DNA of 64,000 nt, taken from Paraburkholderia sp. HP33-1 (GTDB lineage Bacteria; Pseudomonadota; Gammaproteobacteria; Burkholderiales; Burkholderiaceae). The position numbers were made by a program, and so were the translations under genes. The stretch is taken from positions 2,418,001 to 2,482,000 of the forward strand of contig NZ_JAJEJR010000001.1 in the NCBI RefSeq assembly GCF_021390595.1, read 5' to 3'. Below the pieces are notes generated by a model. That model saw only the letters and a program-made list of their open reading frames with translations. It searched no databases and was not told the DNA's origin. How positions within the stretch are numbered: the first letter of the stretch is position 1; each line of letters starts with the position of its first letter. Shown piece after piece: positions 46,562 to 55,284 of this stretch.

Positions 46562-47547
46562 GAACGTGCCTTGCCGATCACGTCGGGGTTGATCGGATTC
46601 GACGGCTGACCGGCGCGCGGTCCTTCGCCCAGTCCGGCGATCAGGTTGTCCGCGGCGAGATTCGCCATGGCGCGGCGCGTGGTTTCGGTCGCACTCGCGA
46701 TGTGCGGCGTCAGGACGACATTCGGCACGCTGAGCAGCGCCGGATTCAGATTCGGCTCGCCCTCGAACACGTCGAGGCCGGCCGCTGCGATGCGCCTGTC
46801 ACGCAGCGCGTCGGCCAACGCCGCATCGTCGACGATGCCGCCGCGCGCGATGTTCGTGAGCGTCGCGCTCGGCTTCATCAGCGCGAGTTCGGCCGCGCCG
46901 ATCGTGTGGTGGTTTTCTTTCGTGTACGGCAGCACCAGCACGACGTGGTCGGCACGCCGCAGCAGATCCTGCTTCGACACGTACTCCGCATTCAGCTCGG
47001 CCTCGATCTGCGGCGCGACGCGCGAACGGTTGTGATAGATGACCCGCATGTTGAAGCCCTGCGCGCGCCGTGTGAGCGCCTGGCCAATGCGGCCCATGCC
47101 GATCACGCCGAGCGTCGAGCCGTACAGGTCGCTACCGAGGAAACCGTCGTAGCTCCACTTCTGCCAATGCCCGGCGCGCAGCCAGTGCTCCGATTCGGCG
47201 ATGCGGCGCGCGGCGGCCATCATCAGCGCCCAGCCGAAGTCGGCGGTCGATTCGTTCAGCACGTCCGGCGTGTTCGTGCCGAGTACGTTCGCCGCGTTGA
47301 ACGCGGCCATGTCGAAGTTGTTGTAGCCGACCGCCATGTTCGACACGACGCGCAGACGCGGCGCCGCGGCGAGCACGCCCGCATCGATCATCTCGCCGGC
47401 CGTCAGCGCGCCGTCCTTGTCCGCGAGACGGCGCTTCAGTTCGTCGGCGGGCAACACGTCTCCCTCGTTCCAGTCGACGTCGAAGTACTGCTTGAGCCGC
47501 TCGATCACATCGGGAAAGATCGAACGCGCAACGAGGATTTTCTGCAT
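46558..47547 (-). CDS. ghrB: 2-hydroxyacid dehydrogenase (glyoxylate/hydroxypyruvate reductase B-like)
   Basis: A 329-residue NAD(P)-dependent reductase. The Rossmann motif is GVIGMGRIGQAL, the catalytic Arg is in NIARGGIVDDAAL, the Glu in EGEPNLNP, and the His in TPHIASATETTR. The start MQKILVARSIFPDVIERLK matches GhrB-type proteins. Substrate preference (glyoxylate, hydroxypyruvate or 2-ketogluconate) cannot be fixed from sequence. It is coupled to rmuC and follows the antiporter gene by 48 bases. Confidence 0.88.
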   Translation of the reverse strand: MQKILVARSIFPDVIERLKQYFDVDWNEGDVLPADELKRRLADKDGALTAGEMIDAGVLAAAPRLRVVSNMAVGYNNFDMAAFNAANVLGTNTPDVLNESTADFGWALMMAAARRIAESEHWLRAGHWQKWSYDGFLGSDLYGSTLGVIGMGRIGQALTRRAQGFNMRVIYHNRSRVAPQIEAELNAEYVSKQDLLRRADHVVLVLPYTKENHHTIGAAELALMKPSATLTNIARGGIVDDAALADALRDRRIAAAGLDVFEGEPNLNPALLSVPNVVLTPHIASATETTRRAMANLAADNLIAGLGEGPRAGQPSNPINPDVIGKARS

Positions 47548-47595
47548 TGCAAGTCTCCGTATCGCACGTCGAGGGATCGCCTCGGCGTTGCACAA

Positions 47596-49032
47596 TCAGC
47601 GTCCAAAAAACAGCCAGCCGGTCAGCGCGAACAACGGCAGCAACACCGCGCCGGACCAGCCCAGATACGCGAAAAAGCTCGGCATGCGCACGCCGCGCGA
47701 TTGCGCGATCGCCTTCACCATGAAGTTCGGCGCGTTGCCGATGTAGGTATTCGCGCCCATGAACACGGCACCGGCCGAAATCGCCGCGAGCGTGGTCGCG
47801 CCGGTGGTCATCAACGTCTGCGCATCGCCGCCGGCCAGGTTGAAGAACACGAGGTAGGTCGGCGCGTTGTCGAGAAACGACGATAGCAGGCCGGTCGCCC
47901 AGAAGTACATGATGTCGCGCGGCTCGCCGGACGGCTCGTTCACCAGATGCACGATGCCCGCGAATGCGCCGGCTTCGCCCGCGTGCAGCATCATGATGAC
48001 CGGCACGATCGTCACGAAGATGCCGGCGAACAGTTTGCCGACCTCCTCGATCGGCGCCCAGTTGAAGTCGTTGCCCGCGCGCGCCGCGCGCGGTGTCAAC
48101 GCGAGCGACAGCAGCGTGACGACGATCAGCGCAGCGTCGCGCACGATGTTTTGCAGCGCGAGGTGCGTGCCGAACACGTCGAACACGATTTCCGGGCGCC
48201 ACAGCCCGCTCATCAGCACGAGCGCAATCACCGTGGCGAGCAGCACGAAATTGATCTTGCCGTCGACGCCGAACGGCGCGCCATCGGGCGTCGGATCGAG
48301 GAACGCTGAACGCACCTCCTCGCGCCGGTGAAAGTAGTACGAGTCGAGCGCATAGAAAGCGACGAGCAGCATGCCGCTCACGAACAGCATGGGCCGCGCG
48401 AGATGCATGGTGGTCCAGAAAAAGCTCACGCCTTCGAGAAAGCCGAGGAACAGCGGCGGGTCGCCGAGCGGCGACAGCGCACCCCCAACGTTCGCGACGA
48501 GAAAGATGAAGAACACGACCACGTGGGTCACGTGGCGGCGATTGTCGTTTGCGCGCAGCAACGGGCGGATCAGCAACATCGCCGCACCGGTCGTACCCAT
48601 CACGCTAGCGAGCAAGGTGCCGAGCGCGAGAATCGACGTGTTCAGACGCGGCGAGCCATGCAGATTGCCGCGCACGCAGATGCCGCCCGCGACGGTATAG
48701 AGCGCGGTCAGCAGGATGATGAAGGGGATGTACTCGGCGAGCATGGCATGCGCGAGCGCGCCGAGCGCCGCGCTCGCGCCGAAGCTCACTGCAAACGGCG
48801 CGATGAACGCGAGTGCCCACGCCGCCGCGATCTTGCCGAAATGGTGATGCCAGAAGGCTGGCGCGACGAGCGGAAAGATCGCGATCGACAGCAGCACACC
48901 CGCGAAAGGCAAGCCCCACAGAGCCGACAGGTGCGCGCCGTCGAACGTCGCGGCAAGCACGGGTGGCGAGCACAGCGCGAGCTTCGATGCAACCGCGAGC
49001 CACAGGCCCGCGCGCCCCGCCCGTGAACTCAT
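47596..49032 (-). CDS. NhaD-like sodium:proton antiporter (ion transporter superfamily)
   Basis: A 478-residue inner-membrane protein with about eleven to thirteen predicted helices. Recognisable stretches include IFPLVAPAFWHHHFGKIAAAWALAF, ILALGTLLASVMGTTGAAMLLIRPLLRAN, VFFIFLVANVGGALSPLGDPPLFLGFLEGV and GLLSSFLDNAPTYLVFFNLAGG. The S-P-L-G-D-P-P-L and S-F-L-D-N-A-P-T motifs are shared by the NhaD/CitMHS/ArsB group. The exact ion is inferred. The first 27 residues look like a cleavable signal or first helix. The chosen start avoids a long Arg-rich leader. Confidence 0.88.
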   Translation of the reverse strand: MSSRAGRAGLWLAVASKLALCSPPVLAATFDGAHLSALWGLPFAGVLLSIAIFPLVAPAFWHHHFGKIAAAWALAFIAPFAVSFGASAALGALAHAMLAEYIPFIILLTALYTVAGGICVRGNLHGSPRLNTSILALGTLLASVMGTTGAAMLLIRPLLRANDNRRHVTHVVVFFIFLVANVGGALSPLGDPPLFLGFLEGVSFFWTTMHLARPMLFVSGMLLVAFYALDSYYFHRREEVRSAFLDPTPDGAPFGVDGKINFVLLATVIALVLMSGLWRPEIVFDVFGTHLALQNIVRDAALIVVTLLSLALTPRAARAGNDFNWAPIEEVGKLFAGIFVTIVPVIMMLHAGEAGAFAGIVHLVNEPSGEPRDIMYFWATGLLSSFLDNAPTYLVFFNLAGGDAQTLMTTGATTLAAISAGAVFMGANTYIGNAPNFMVKAIAQSRGVRMPSFFAYLGWSGAVLLPLFALTGWLFFGR

Positions 49033-49123
49033 GCCTCTAAAGGCCGGGTGGCGGTTTGCGACCGCACGCACGACAGGTGCCGCGCGTTTCGCATCTGCGT
49101 TTCCACGCCGCCGCGCGACGCGT

Positions 49124-49786
49124 TCAAGCATCCTGTACGACGATCGCATGCACCCGGTAAGGGCCGTGCGCGCCCAGCACGATGGTCTGCTCGATGTCGC
49201 CGGTGCGCGACGGTCCCGACACGAAATTGACCGCGCGCGGCAGCTCGCCGCGCTCCTTGCGGATCAGGTCGAACGCCTCTTCATGACCCGCGACGATGCG
49301 CGACGCCGGCACGATCGCGATATGCGTCTCCGGCAACAACCCGGCCGACGCATACGTCTCGGGCCCGGACAGCAGCACGAGCGTGCCGGTCTCCGCGGTC
49401 GCGCAGAAGCAGCCGGTGAGACCGACCACATCATGGTCTTGCGGTTTGCGAAATTCGACGGCGAGGCCGGCTTCGACCCACGGCAGCTCGCTCAGCGTTT
49501 GCCACGCGATGGCCTGCAACGGCAAGCCGTGTTGCGTCAGATAGCGATGCGCCGCGGCGGGCACTTCGGCGAGGGTTTGAACGGTGTCGACAGTGGTCGC
49601 CATTTTCTGCGCTTCGTCGATGAAGCGCGCGCGCAGATCGGCAGGCATGTCCGGGCGCGGACCGGCCGGATGGCGCGCGAGATAGTCCGCCGCGGCTTCG
49701 CGCTCGACGGCGCTCGGTTCAGGCTCACGCCCTTGCGCGGCGCGGATGCGCGCCAGAATGTTGCGGCGGGCAATCGATGTGTCCAT
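49124..49786 (-). CDS. lutC: LutC-like protein (LUD domain)
   Basis: A 220-residue protein with the LUD-domain core GLTGCFCATAETGTLVLLSGPETYASAGLLPETHIAIVPASRIV and the end NFVSGPSRTGDIEQTIVLGAHGPYRVHAIVV. In other bacteria LutC acts with LutA and LutB in L-lactate oxidation. Here neither lutA nor lutB is adjacent; the neighbours are pncB and an antiporter, so a lactate role is not proven. The start MDTSIARRNILARIRAAQG is the family's usual one. Confidence 0.85.
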   Translation of the reverse strand: MDTSIARRNILARIRAAQGREPEPSAVEREAAADYLARHPAGPRPDMPADLRARFIDEAQKMATTVDTVQTLAEVPAAAHRYLTQHGLPLQAIAWQTLSELPWVEAGLAVEFRKPQDHDVVGLTGCFCATAETGTLVLLSGPETYASAGLLPETHIAIVPASRIVAGHEEAFDLIRKERGELPRAVNFVSGPSRTGDIEQTIVLGAHGPYRVHAIVVQDA

Positions 49787-49974
49787 GGGCGAAATCCTCG
49801 TGTCGACAGCCGTGCGATATGGCGAGGATTATACCGGCGGCCCTTCCCGCAAACACCCTGGCCGAACCGCATATTGCCGAACGTCGGGAGCCCGGCAACA
49901 CTGTTCGCCACGCCACCCCAAACGCGAGCAATTCATGAACAGGCGATGAACCGGAAAGCAAGCCGCAAAGCGCG

Positions 49975-51171
49975 CTACTTCGCCGCCTCTTCTTCCGGCT
50001 GCGCGATGCCGAACACCTGACGCAGATACGCGAGATACGCCTTGTCCTCGCACATGTTCTTGCCCGGCGAGTCCGACAATTTCGCGACCGGCTGACCATT
50101 GCAGCGAACCATCTTGATGACGATCTGCAGCGGGTTGTAGCCGAGGTCGTTGGTCAGATTGGTGCCCACACCGAACGCAAGCTTGCAGCGGCCGCGGAAG
50201 CGCTCGTATAGCTGCAGCACCTTCGGGATGTCGAGCGCGTCGGAGAACACGAGGATCTTGGTGCGGGGGTCGCAGCGATTGGCTTCGTAGTGCTTGAGCA
50301 GGCGCTCGCCCCAGTCGAACGGATCGCCGGAATCGTGACGCGCGCCGTCGAACAGCTTGCAGAAGTACATGTCGAAGTCGCGCAGGAACGCCTGCATGCC
50401 GTACACGTCCGAAAGCGCAATTCCGAGGTCGCCGCGATATTCCTTCGCCCACATCTCGAAGCCGAAGGTCTGCGAGTCGCGCAGGCGCGGACCGAGCGCC
50501 TGGCAAGCCTGCAGATACTCGTGCGCCATCGTGCCGAGCGGCGTCAGGCTGTGCTTCATTGCGTAGAAGACGTTGCTCGTGCCCGCGAACTGCTCGCCGA
50601 GGCCATCCTTTAGCGTGAGGATCACCTCCTCATGCCATTGCTTCGAGAAGCGGCGGCGCGTGCCGTAATCGGCAATCTTGCAGTCGGCGAACTCCGGACG
50701 CGCGCCGAGCAACTGGATCTTGTCGAGCAAACGGCCGCGGCCCACGTGGTAGTCGGGCGTTTGCTGGGTGTTGCGAAAATAGACTTCGTTGACGATCGCG
50801 AGCACCGGAATTTCGAAGAGGATCGTATGCAGCCACGGCCCCTTGATGTCGATGTCGATTTCGCCATTGCCCTTCGGCGACGGCGTGATCGAAATGTACT
50901 TCTCGTTCAGATGGAACAGCGCGAGGAACTCGATGAAGTCGCCCTTGATGAAGCGCATGCGCCGCAGGTAGTCGAGTTCGTCGTCGGTGAAACGCAGGTC
51001 GCAAAGCTTGCGCACTTCGTTGCGGATCTCGTCGATGTACGGCACCAGGTCAACATTCGGCGTGCGGCAGCGGAAACGGTACTCCACGTTCGCGGCGGGG
51101 AAGTGATGCAACACCACCTGCATCATCGTGAACTTGTACAGATCGGTATCGAGCAGCGAAGTAATAATCAT
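49975..51171 (-). CDS. pncB: Nicotinate phosphoribosyltransferase
   Basis: Salvages nicotinate to nicotinate mononucleotide for NAD synthesis. The 398-residue protein starts [25 protein letters not shown]. The phospho-histidine site is in [22 protein letters not shown], and the PRPP/quinolinate-fold blocks [17 protein letters not shown] and [12 protein letters not shown] are intact. The frame is open for 60 codons upstream, but the family start is clear. Confidence 0.96.
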   Translation of the reverse strand: MIITSLLDTDLYKFTMMQVVLHHFPAANVEYRFRCRTPNVDLVPYIDEIRNEVRKLCDLRFTDDELDYLRRMRFIKGDFIEFLALFHLNEKYISITPSPKGNGEIDIDIKGPWLHTILFEIPVLAIVNEVYFRNTQQTPDYHVGRGRLLDKIQLLGARPEFADCKIADYGTRRRFSKQWHEEVILTLKDGLGEQFAGTSNVFYAMKHSLTPLGTMAHEYLQACQALGPRLRDSQTFGFEMWAKEYRGDLGIALSDVYGMQAFLRDFDMYFCKLFDGARHDSGDPFDWGERLLKHYEANRCDPRTKILVFSDALDIPKVLQLYERFRGRCKLAFGVGTNLTNDLGYNPLQIVIKMVRCNGQPVAKLSDSPGKNMCEDKAYLAYLRQVFGIAQPEEEAAK

Positions 51172-51462
51172 GATGGTACGAACAGGACCGCTGAAAAAAC
51201 GAAAAGGGCTCGCAGCACCCTTGCGACGGACGCGCCGAGCCGAGCGGCGCGCCAACCTGACGCATGTTACCCGAATGCGTCCGAATTCAGCGCGCCACCG
51301 GACCTTCGCCGGCCGCCCGTGGGGGCTCGCGGCACCCCATAAACTAATCACAAAAACATATAAGACGCGCGGGCCGATGCGTTATGCGCCTCTTGACGTT
51401 ACGCTACAATAGCTTTTTTGGCGTCCGCGCCTTCCCTGATTCCGCATGCAGGAGCTGCCTGA

Positions 51463-51786
51463 ATGACTCACGTTGTGACCGAAAGCTGCATCAAGTGCCG
51501 CTATACCGACTGTGTCGATGTGTGCCCGGTGGACTGCTTTCGCGAAGGTCCCAACTTCCTCGCGATCGACCCCGATGAATGCATCGACTGCGCCGTGTGC
51601 GTGGCCGAGTGCCCGGTGAACGCCATTTATGCCGAAGAAGACGTGCCGGGCGACCAGCAGAACTTCATCGCGCTGAACGCCGACCTGGCGAAGGCGTGGC
51701 CGAGTATCACGAAGACCAAGGCGCCGCTGCCGGAAGCCGACGAATTCAAGGACGTGAAGGAAAAGCTCGCGCTTCTCGCGCGCTGA
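51463..51786 (+). CDS. fdxA: 7Fe-type ferredoxin FdxA
   Basis: A 107-residue electron carrier with a [3Fe-4S] and a [4Fe-4S] cluster. Cysteines at 9, 12, 17, 21, 25, 40, 43, 46 and 50 reproduce the spacing of Azotobacter-type 7Fe ferredoxins ([18 protein letters not shown], then [12 protein letters not shown]). It is followed by the tail typical of proteobacterial FdxA ([24 protein letters not shown]). It appears to be a single-gene unit between divergent pncB and the tRNA-Asn pair. Confidence 0.96.
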   Translation: MTHVVTESCIKCRYTDCVDVCPVDCFREGPNFLAIDPDECIDCAVCVAECPVNAIYAEEDVPGDQQNFIALNADLAKAWPSITKTKAPLPEADEFKDVKEKLALLAR

Positions 51787-51862
51787 GCCTGGCAGCTGGC
51801 AGCCCGTCGCCTGTCACCTGCCCCGCCGATCCGGATTTAATATCAAGATAAGCGCAGGGGTA

Positions 51863-51891
51863 TTGACAGAGGTTTAAGCCGCCCCTACAAT
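51863..51891 (+). promoter_or_regulatory. Sigma-70 promoter of the tRNA-Asn genes
   Basis: TTGACA (51863-51868), 17-base spacer, TACAAT (51886-51891). Transcription would start near 51898, about 20 bases before the first tRNA. Confidence 0.9.
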
Positions 51892-51918
51892 TTCGCTTCT
51901 CTGCTGTTGTTGTTCTGT

Positions 51919-51994
51919 TCCTCGATAGCTCAGTCGGTAGAGCGCCGGACTGTTAATCCGTAGGTCCCTGGTTCGAGCCCAGGTCGAGGAGCCA
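51919..51994 (+). tRNA. tRNA-Asn (GTT), copy 1
   Basis: 76 bases with encoded CCA; acceptor TCCTCGA/TCGAGGA, anticodon GTT in CTGTTAA, T-arm TGGTTCGAGCCCA. Confidence 0.97.
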
Positions 51995-52002
51995 AGAATT
52001 TC

Positions 52003-52032
52003 AAAAGCCCGTTAACCAAGACGGGTTTTTTT
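52003..52032 (+). terminator. Terminator between the two tRNA-Asn genes
   Basis: AAAAGCCCGT (52003-52012) pairs with ACGGGTTTTT (52021-52030), with an eight-base loop and T-tract. It lies only about 25 bases before the second tRNA copy. Confidence 0.75.
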
Positions 52033-52056
52033 ATGTAGATCAATTTGTACTGCTGT

Positions 52057-52132
52057 TCCTCGATAGCTCAGTCGGTAGAGCGCCGGACTGTTAATCCGTA
52101 GGTCCCTGGTTCGAGCCCAGGTCGAGGAGCCA
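52057..52132 (+). tRNA. tRNA-Asn (GTT), copy 2
   Basis: Identical in all 76 bases to the first copy, 138 bases downstream. No separate promoter is obvious in the short gap, so it may depend on read-through past the preceding hairpin. Confidence 0.97.
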
Positions 52133-52140
52133 AAATCTTG

Positions 52141-52175
52141 AAAGGCCCGCATCCGTGCGGGCCTTTTTGTTTTTC
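52141..52175 (+). terminator. Terminator after tRNA-Asn copy 2
   Basis: AAAGGCCCGC (52141-52150), six-base loop, GCGGGCCTTT (52157-52166), then TTGTTTTT. Confidence 0.95.
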
Positions 52176-52295
52176 GAGGCTTAGATTCCGGGCAGCCTCA
52201 CCCATGCGCCGCGCCGTTATACGATGGCGGCTTCACGGCGCACGTTTCGCTCCTCGCTGGCGCCGGCCCACTCCCGACACTGAACCGGCAAACTC

Positions 52296-52772
52296 ATGAA
52301 AACCACCTCGCTACGCATCGCGCTTGCGGCCGTCGGCGCACTGCTGCTTTCTTCGGCGCACGGCGAAGAAATCGCCAGCGTCAATACGAATTTCCACGTT
52401 ACTGGCTCCGACCGCGTGGTCGTCGAGGCGTACGACGATCCCGTCGTGCAAGGCATCACCTGCTACGTGTCACGCGCGCGGACCGGTGGTGTCAAAGGCA
52501 CGCTAGGCATCGCCGAAGATCCGACCGAGGCGTCGATTGCGTGTCGCCAGGTCGGGCCGCTCAATTTCACCGGCCCCGTCAAGCAGAAGGACGACGTGTT
52601 CTCGGTCAGCATGTCGCTGATCTTCAAGTCGCTGCACGTGGTACGCGTGGTCGACACGAAGCGCAACGCGTTGGTCTATCTGACCTACAGCGACCGCGTG
52701 GTCAGCGGCAGCGCGAAAAACGGCGTGAGCGCCGTGCCGATGCCGCCCGGCACGACGATTCCGCTCAAATAA
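52296..52772 (+). CDS. creA: CreA family protein
   Basis: A 158-residue exported protein of unknown function. The signal peptide is residues 1-23 (ending SSAHGE). The CreA core follows: EIASVNTNFHVTGSDRVVVEAYDDPVVQGITCYVSRARTGGVKGTLGIAEDPTEASIACRQVGPL, with two conserved cysteines likely forming a disulphide, and SLIFKSLHVVRVVDTKRNALVYLTYSDRVVSGS. The ATG gives a clean signal peptide. Single-gene unit. Confidence 0.9.
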   Translation: MKTTSLRIALAAVGALLLSSAHGEEIASVNTNFHVTGSDRVVVEAYDDPVVQGITCYVSRARTGGVKGTLGIAEDPTEASIACRQVGPLNFTGPVKQKDDVFSVSMSLIFKSLHVVRVVDTKRNALVYLTYSDRVVSGSAKNGVSAVPMPPGTTIPLK

Positions 52773-52876
52773 GGGCAAGCGACGGCACCAGCGGCAGGCG
52801 GCGCCGCGCGCAGGCGCGCCCGCCGCCGTCCCCGTCCACGACGCGTTAAACTGATCGGTCCTGCTGGACTTTCGTC

Positions 52877-53719
52877 ATGACCGCCACGCCTCGTTTCCGC
52901 AATTCCGCCCGCTACTGGCGCACGCCGCTTCTGCCCGGCGCGGATCTGCTCACCGCCGAATATCACGACCATGAGTTCGCGCCCCATTGGCACGACGCCT
53001 ACACGATCCCGGTGATCGTCGCGGGCGCGGAATGCTACCGGTATCTCGGCGAGAACCATGTCGCCGAAGCGGGCAGCGTGCCGATCATCAATCCGGGCGA
53101 GTTGCATACGGGCTCGAAGGCCGTCGAGGCTGGCTGGCGGTATCGCGTGATGTATGCGCCGATCGACTTCATCCGCGCGCTGGCCGACGAAATTGCCGGC
53201 AAGCCGCAAGCCTTGCCATGGTTCGAGCCCGGCGTGATCCACGATGCCGATCTCGCGACGCGGCTCGCGCACGCCCACCGTCTGCTCGAGGCCGGCGACG
53301 ACGCGCTCGCGGCCGAAGCCGGGATGCTCGACGCACTGTCCACGCTGCTCGTGCGCTACGCACAGACGCGCCCCGCATCCACGCGCGTCGCCGCCGACGA
53401 CGCTCGTGTCGCGCGAATGCAGGAGCGTCTGACTGGCGATCTCGTCGAACCGGTGACGCTCGCCGAGGTTGCGAAGGCGGCGGGTCTGTCGCCGTTCCAT
53501 GCGGCGCGGCTGTTCGCTCAATCGACTGGCCTGCCGCCGCACGCGTGGCGCAATCAGGTGCGCCTGCAGCGCGCACTAGCGCCGTTGCGCGCCGGCGTCC
53601 CGGTGACCGAGGTCGCCGCCGCTAGCGGCTTCACCGACCAGAGCCATTTCACGCGGCATTTCCGGCGCATGTTCGGCGTACCGCCGGGCCAATGGCAAGG
53701 AACGCACCGCGGCGCGTAA
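52877..53719 (+). CDS. AraC-family transcriptional regulator
   Basis: A 280-residue regulator. The N-terminal cupin-like sensing domain (residues about 10-100) contains HDHEFAPHWHDAYTIPVIVAGAECYRYLGENHVAEAGSVPIINPGELHTG. The C-terminal double helix-turn-helix (about 180-280) ends FTDQSHFTRHFRRMFGVPPGQW, the AraC signature. The ligand is unknown. Its position upstream of and collinear with azlCD suggests that it controls amino-acid export by that pair, as is common for this arrangement. Confidence 0.92.
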   Translation: MTATPRFRNSARYWRTPLLPGADLLTAEYHDHEFAPHWHDAYTIPVIVAGAECYRYLGENHVAEAGSVPIINPGELHTGSKAVEAGWRYRVMYAPIDFIRALADEIAGKPQALPWFEPGVIHDADLATRLAHAHRLLEAGDDALAAEAGMLDALSTLLVRYAQTRPASTRVAADDARVARMQERLTGDLVEPVTLAEVAKAAGLSPFHAARLFAQSTGLPPHAWRNQVRLQRALAPLRAGVPVTEVAAASGFTDQSHFTRHFRRMFGVPPGQWQGTHRGA

Positions 53720-53871
53720 CGCCCCATACGGCGCCACCGGCGCTTGCACCGCGCGCAGTGAGCGCTCCGCCGCGATCCGCCCAGCCATCAGCCACCAGCA
53801 ATCCCGCCGCAAGAACGTACAAGTCCGAACACCGGTCAGCCGCTATGCTTCCGCCATCAAGGAGGCTCAGA

Positions 53872-54633
53872 TTGAACGATTCCACCCAAGGCCAGCCCAA
53901 CCGGGGCGGCCATCTCAAAGAATTCGCCGGCGGCGCGCGCGACATCATCCCGATGATGGTCGGCGCCGCACCGTTCGGCGTCATCTTCGGCACGCTCGTG
54001 ACGTCCGGCCCGCTGCACCCGTGGCACGGGCAGCTGATGTCGCTCGTCGTCTTCGCCGGCTCCGCACAGTTCATCGCGCTCGGGCTCATCGCGGGGCACG
54101 CGAGCTTCGCCGTGATCTGGGCGACGACGTTGGTCGTCAATCTGCGTCACGTGCTGTATAGCGCGACGCTCGCGCCGCACGTCGCGCATCTGCCGAAGCG
54201 CTGGCGCTGGGCGCTCGGCGCGCTGCTCACCGACGAAGTCTTCGCGGTCGCGTGGGAGCACTACCGGCATCGCGAGCCGGGCACGGTCGGCCCGTACTAC
54301 TTCTTTGGCGCCGGCGTCGCGATGTATCTGAACTGGCAGCTGTGGACCGTCGCCGGCCTGCTGTTCGGCGCGGCCTTTCCGGGCCTGCAGTCGCTCGGTC
54401 TCGACTTCGCGATGGTCGCGACGTTCATCGCGATCGTCGTGCCGCAACTGGTCGCGCTTCGCTATATCGCGGCGGCCGTCACCGCCGGCACGCTGGCGTT
54501 TTTCTGGCAGGCATGGCCGTACAAGCTCGGCCTGCTCGGCGCGGTGTTCGCGGGGGTCGCGGTCGGCGTGCTGCTGTCGATGCCGCGTCTGAACCTGCGC
54601 GGCGCGCGCCGTACCGTGGAGGCCACGCGATGA
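53872..54633 (+). CDS. azlC: Branched-chain amino acid exporter large subunit AzlC
   Basis: The larger subunit of a two-component exporter in the inner membrane. The 253-residue protein has family blocks GARDIIPMMVGAAPFGVIFGTL, FAGSAQFIALGLI, VVNLRHVLYSATLAPH and LLTDEVFAV, with six to seven membrane helices. I place the start at a TTG (53872) because AAGGAGG stands six bases upstream, the best ribosome site in the neighbourhood. An upstream ATG at 53845 would place that site inside the gene. The stop overlaps azlD (ATGA). Confidence 0.93.
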   Translation: MNDSTQGQPNRGGHLKEFAGGARDIIPMMVGAAPFGVIFGTLVTSGPLHPWHGQLMSLVVFAGSAQFIALGLIAGHASFAVIWATTLVVNLRHVLYSATLAPHVAHLPKRWRWALGALLTDEVFAVAWEHYRHREPGTVGPYYFFGAGVAMYLNWQLWTVAGLLFGAAFPGLQSLGLDFAMVATFIAIVVPQLVALRYIAAAVTAGTLAFFWQAWPYKLGLLGAVFAGVAVGVLLSMPRLNLRGARRTVEATR

Positions 54634-54953
54634 GCTACGTCGTTCTGATCGTCGGCATGGCCGCGATTACGTGGTTGATCCGCGCGGCCGTCTTCGTGCT
54701 CGGCGACCGGCTCGTGTTCCCGCCGCTTCTGCGCACCGCGCTTGGCTTCGTGCCGGTCACCGTGCTGACGGCGATCATCGTGCCGATGGCCGTGTCGCCG
54801 CACGGCACCAACGCCGAGTTGACCTGGCGCAATCCGCAACTGGTCGGCGCGCTCGCCGCGATCGTCGTCAGTGCGCTGACGCGCCGGCCGCTGCTGACGA
54901 TCGCAGTCGGCCTCGTCGTGTTCTTCGTCTGGCAGGGCGTCGTGCTGAAGTAA
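54630..54953 (+). CDS. azlD: Branched-chain amino acid exporter small subunit AzlD
   Basis: A 107-residue hydrophobic protein with about four helices, starting MSYVVLIVGMAAITWLIRAAVF, with the AzlD block LGFVPVTVLTAIIVPMAV and the ending PLLTIAVGLVVFFVWQGV. It works only with AzlC. The four-base overlap ensures coupled translation. Confidence 0.93.
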   Translation: MSYVVLIVGMAAITWLIRAAVFVLGDRLVFPPLLRTALGFVPVTVLTAIIVPMAVSPHGTNAELTWRNPQLVGALAAIVVSALTRRPLLTIAVGLVVFFVWQGVVLK

Positions 54954-55284
54954 GCGCGCGCTTCGTCCCCGCTCATCGACTCATCAGCGGTCCGTCGACA
55001 CCTCGCCGCGTCGCGGACCGTGCCGCTTCCGCTCCCCCGGCGACACCCACGCGCGCGAAGCTTCCCTCCAAAACGCCCCCCGCGTCGCCGGGCCGCCCTC
55101 AAGTTTCCCTCCACCCCGCCGATATGCAGTCGAGGTCCGCTCATCGGGAGTCGTCCCGCTGGTTATGCGGCAACAGGATGGAATCAAACGCGTCGGCAGC
55201 CGGCGTCGCGTCGCCTCGATCCGCAACTGGACGGGCGATCTTGCGACGGCGCGCCGCGCGCGGCCGCATTAAACGGGATAACAC
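54954..55284. other. azlD to next gene, 331 bases without a gene
   Basis: Very G+C-rich. I see no RNA gene, no clear promoter or terminator and no supported frame. It presumably carries the promoter of the next gene. Confidence 0.4.

Noticed and set aside
51382..51410. Possible fdxA promoter with TACAAT at 51405-51410
   Set aside because: The -10 element is good, but no convincing -35 stands at 16-18 bases upstream, so it is not listed as a feature.
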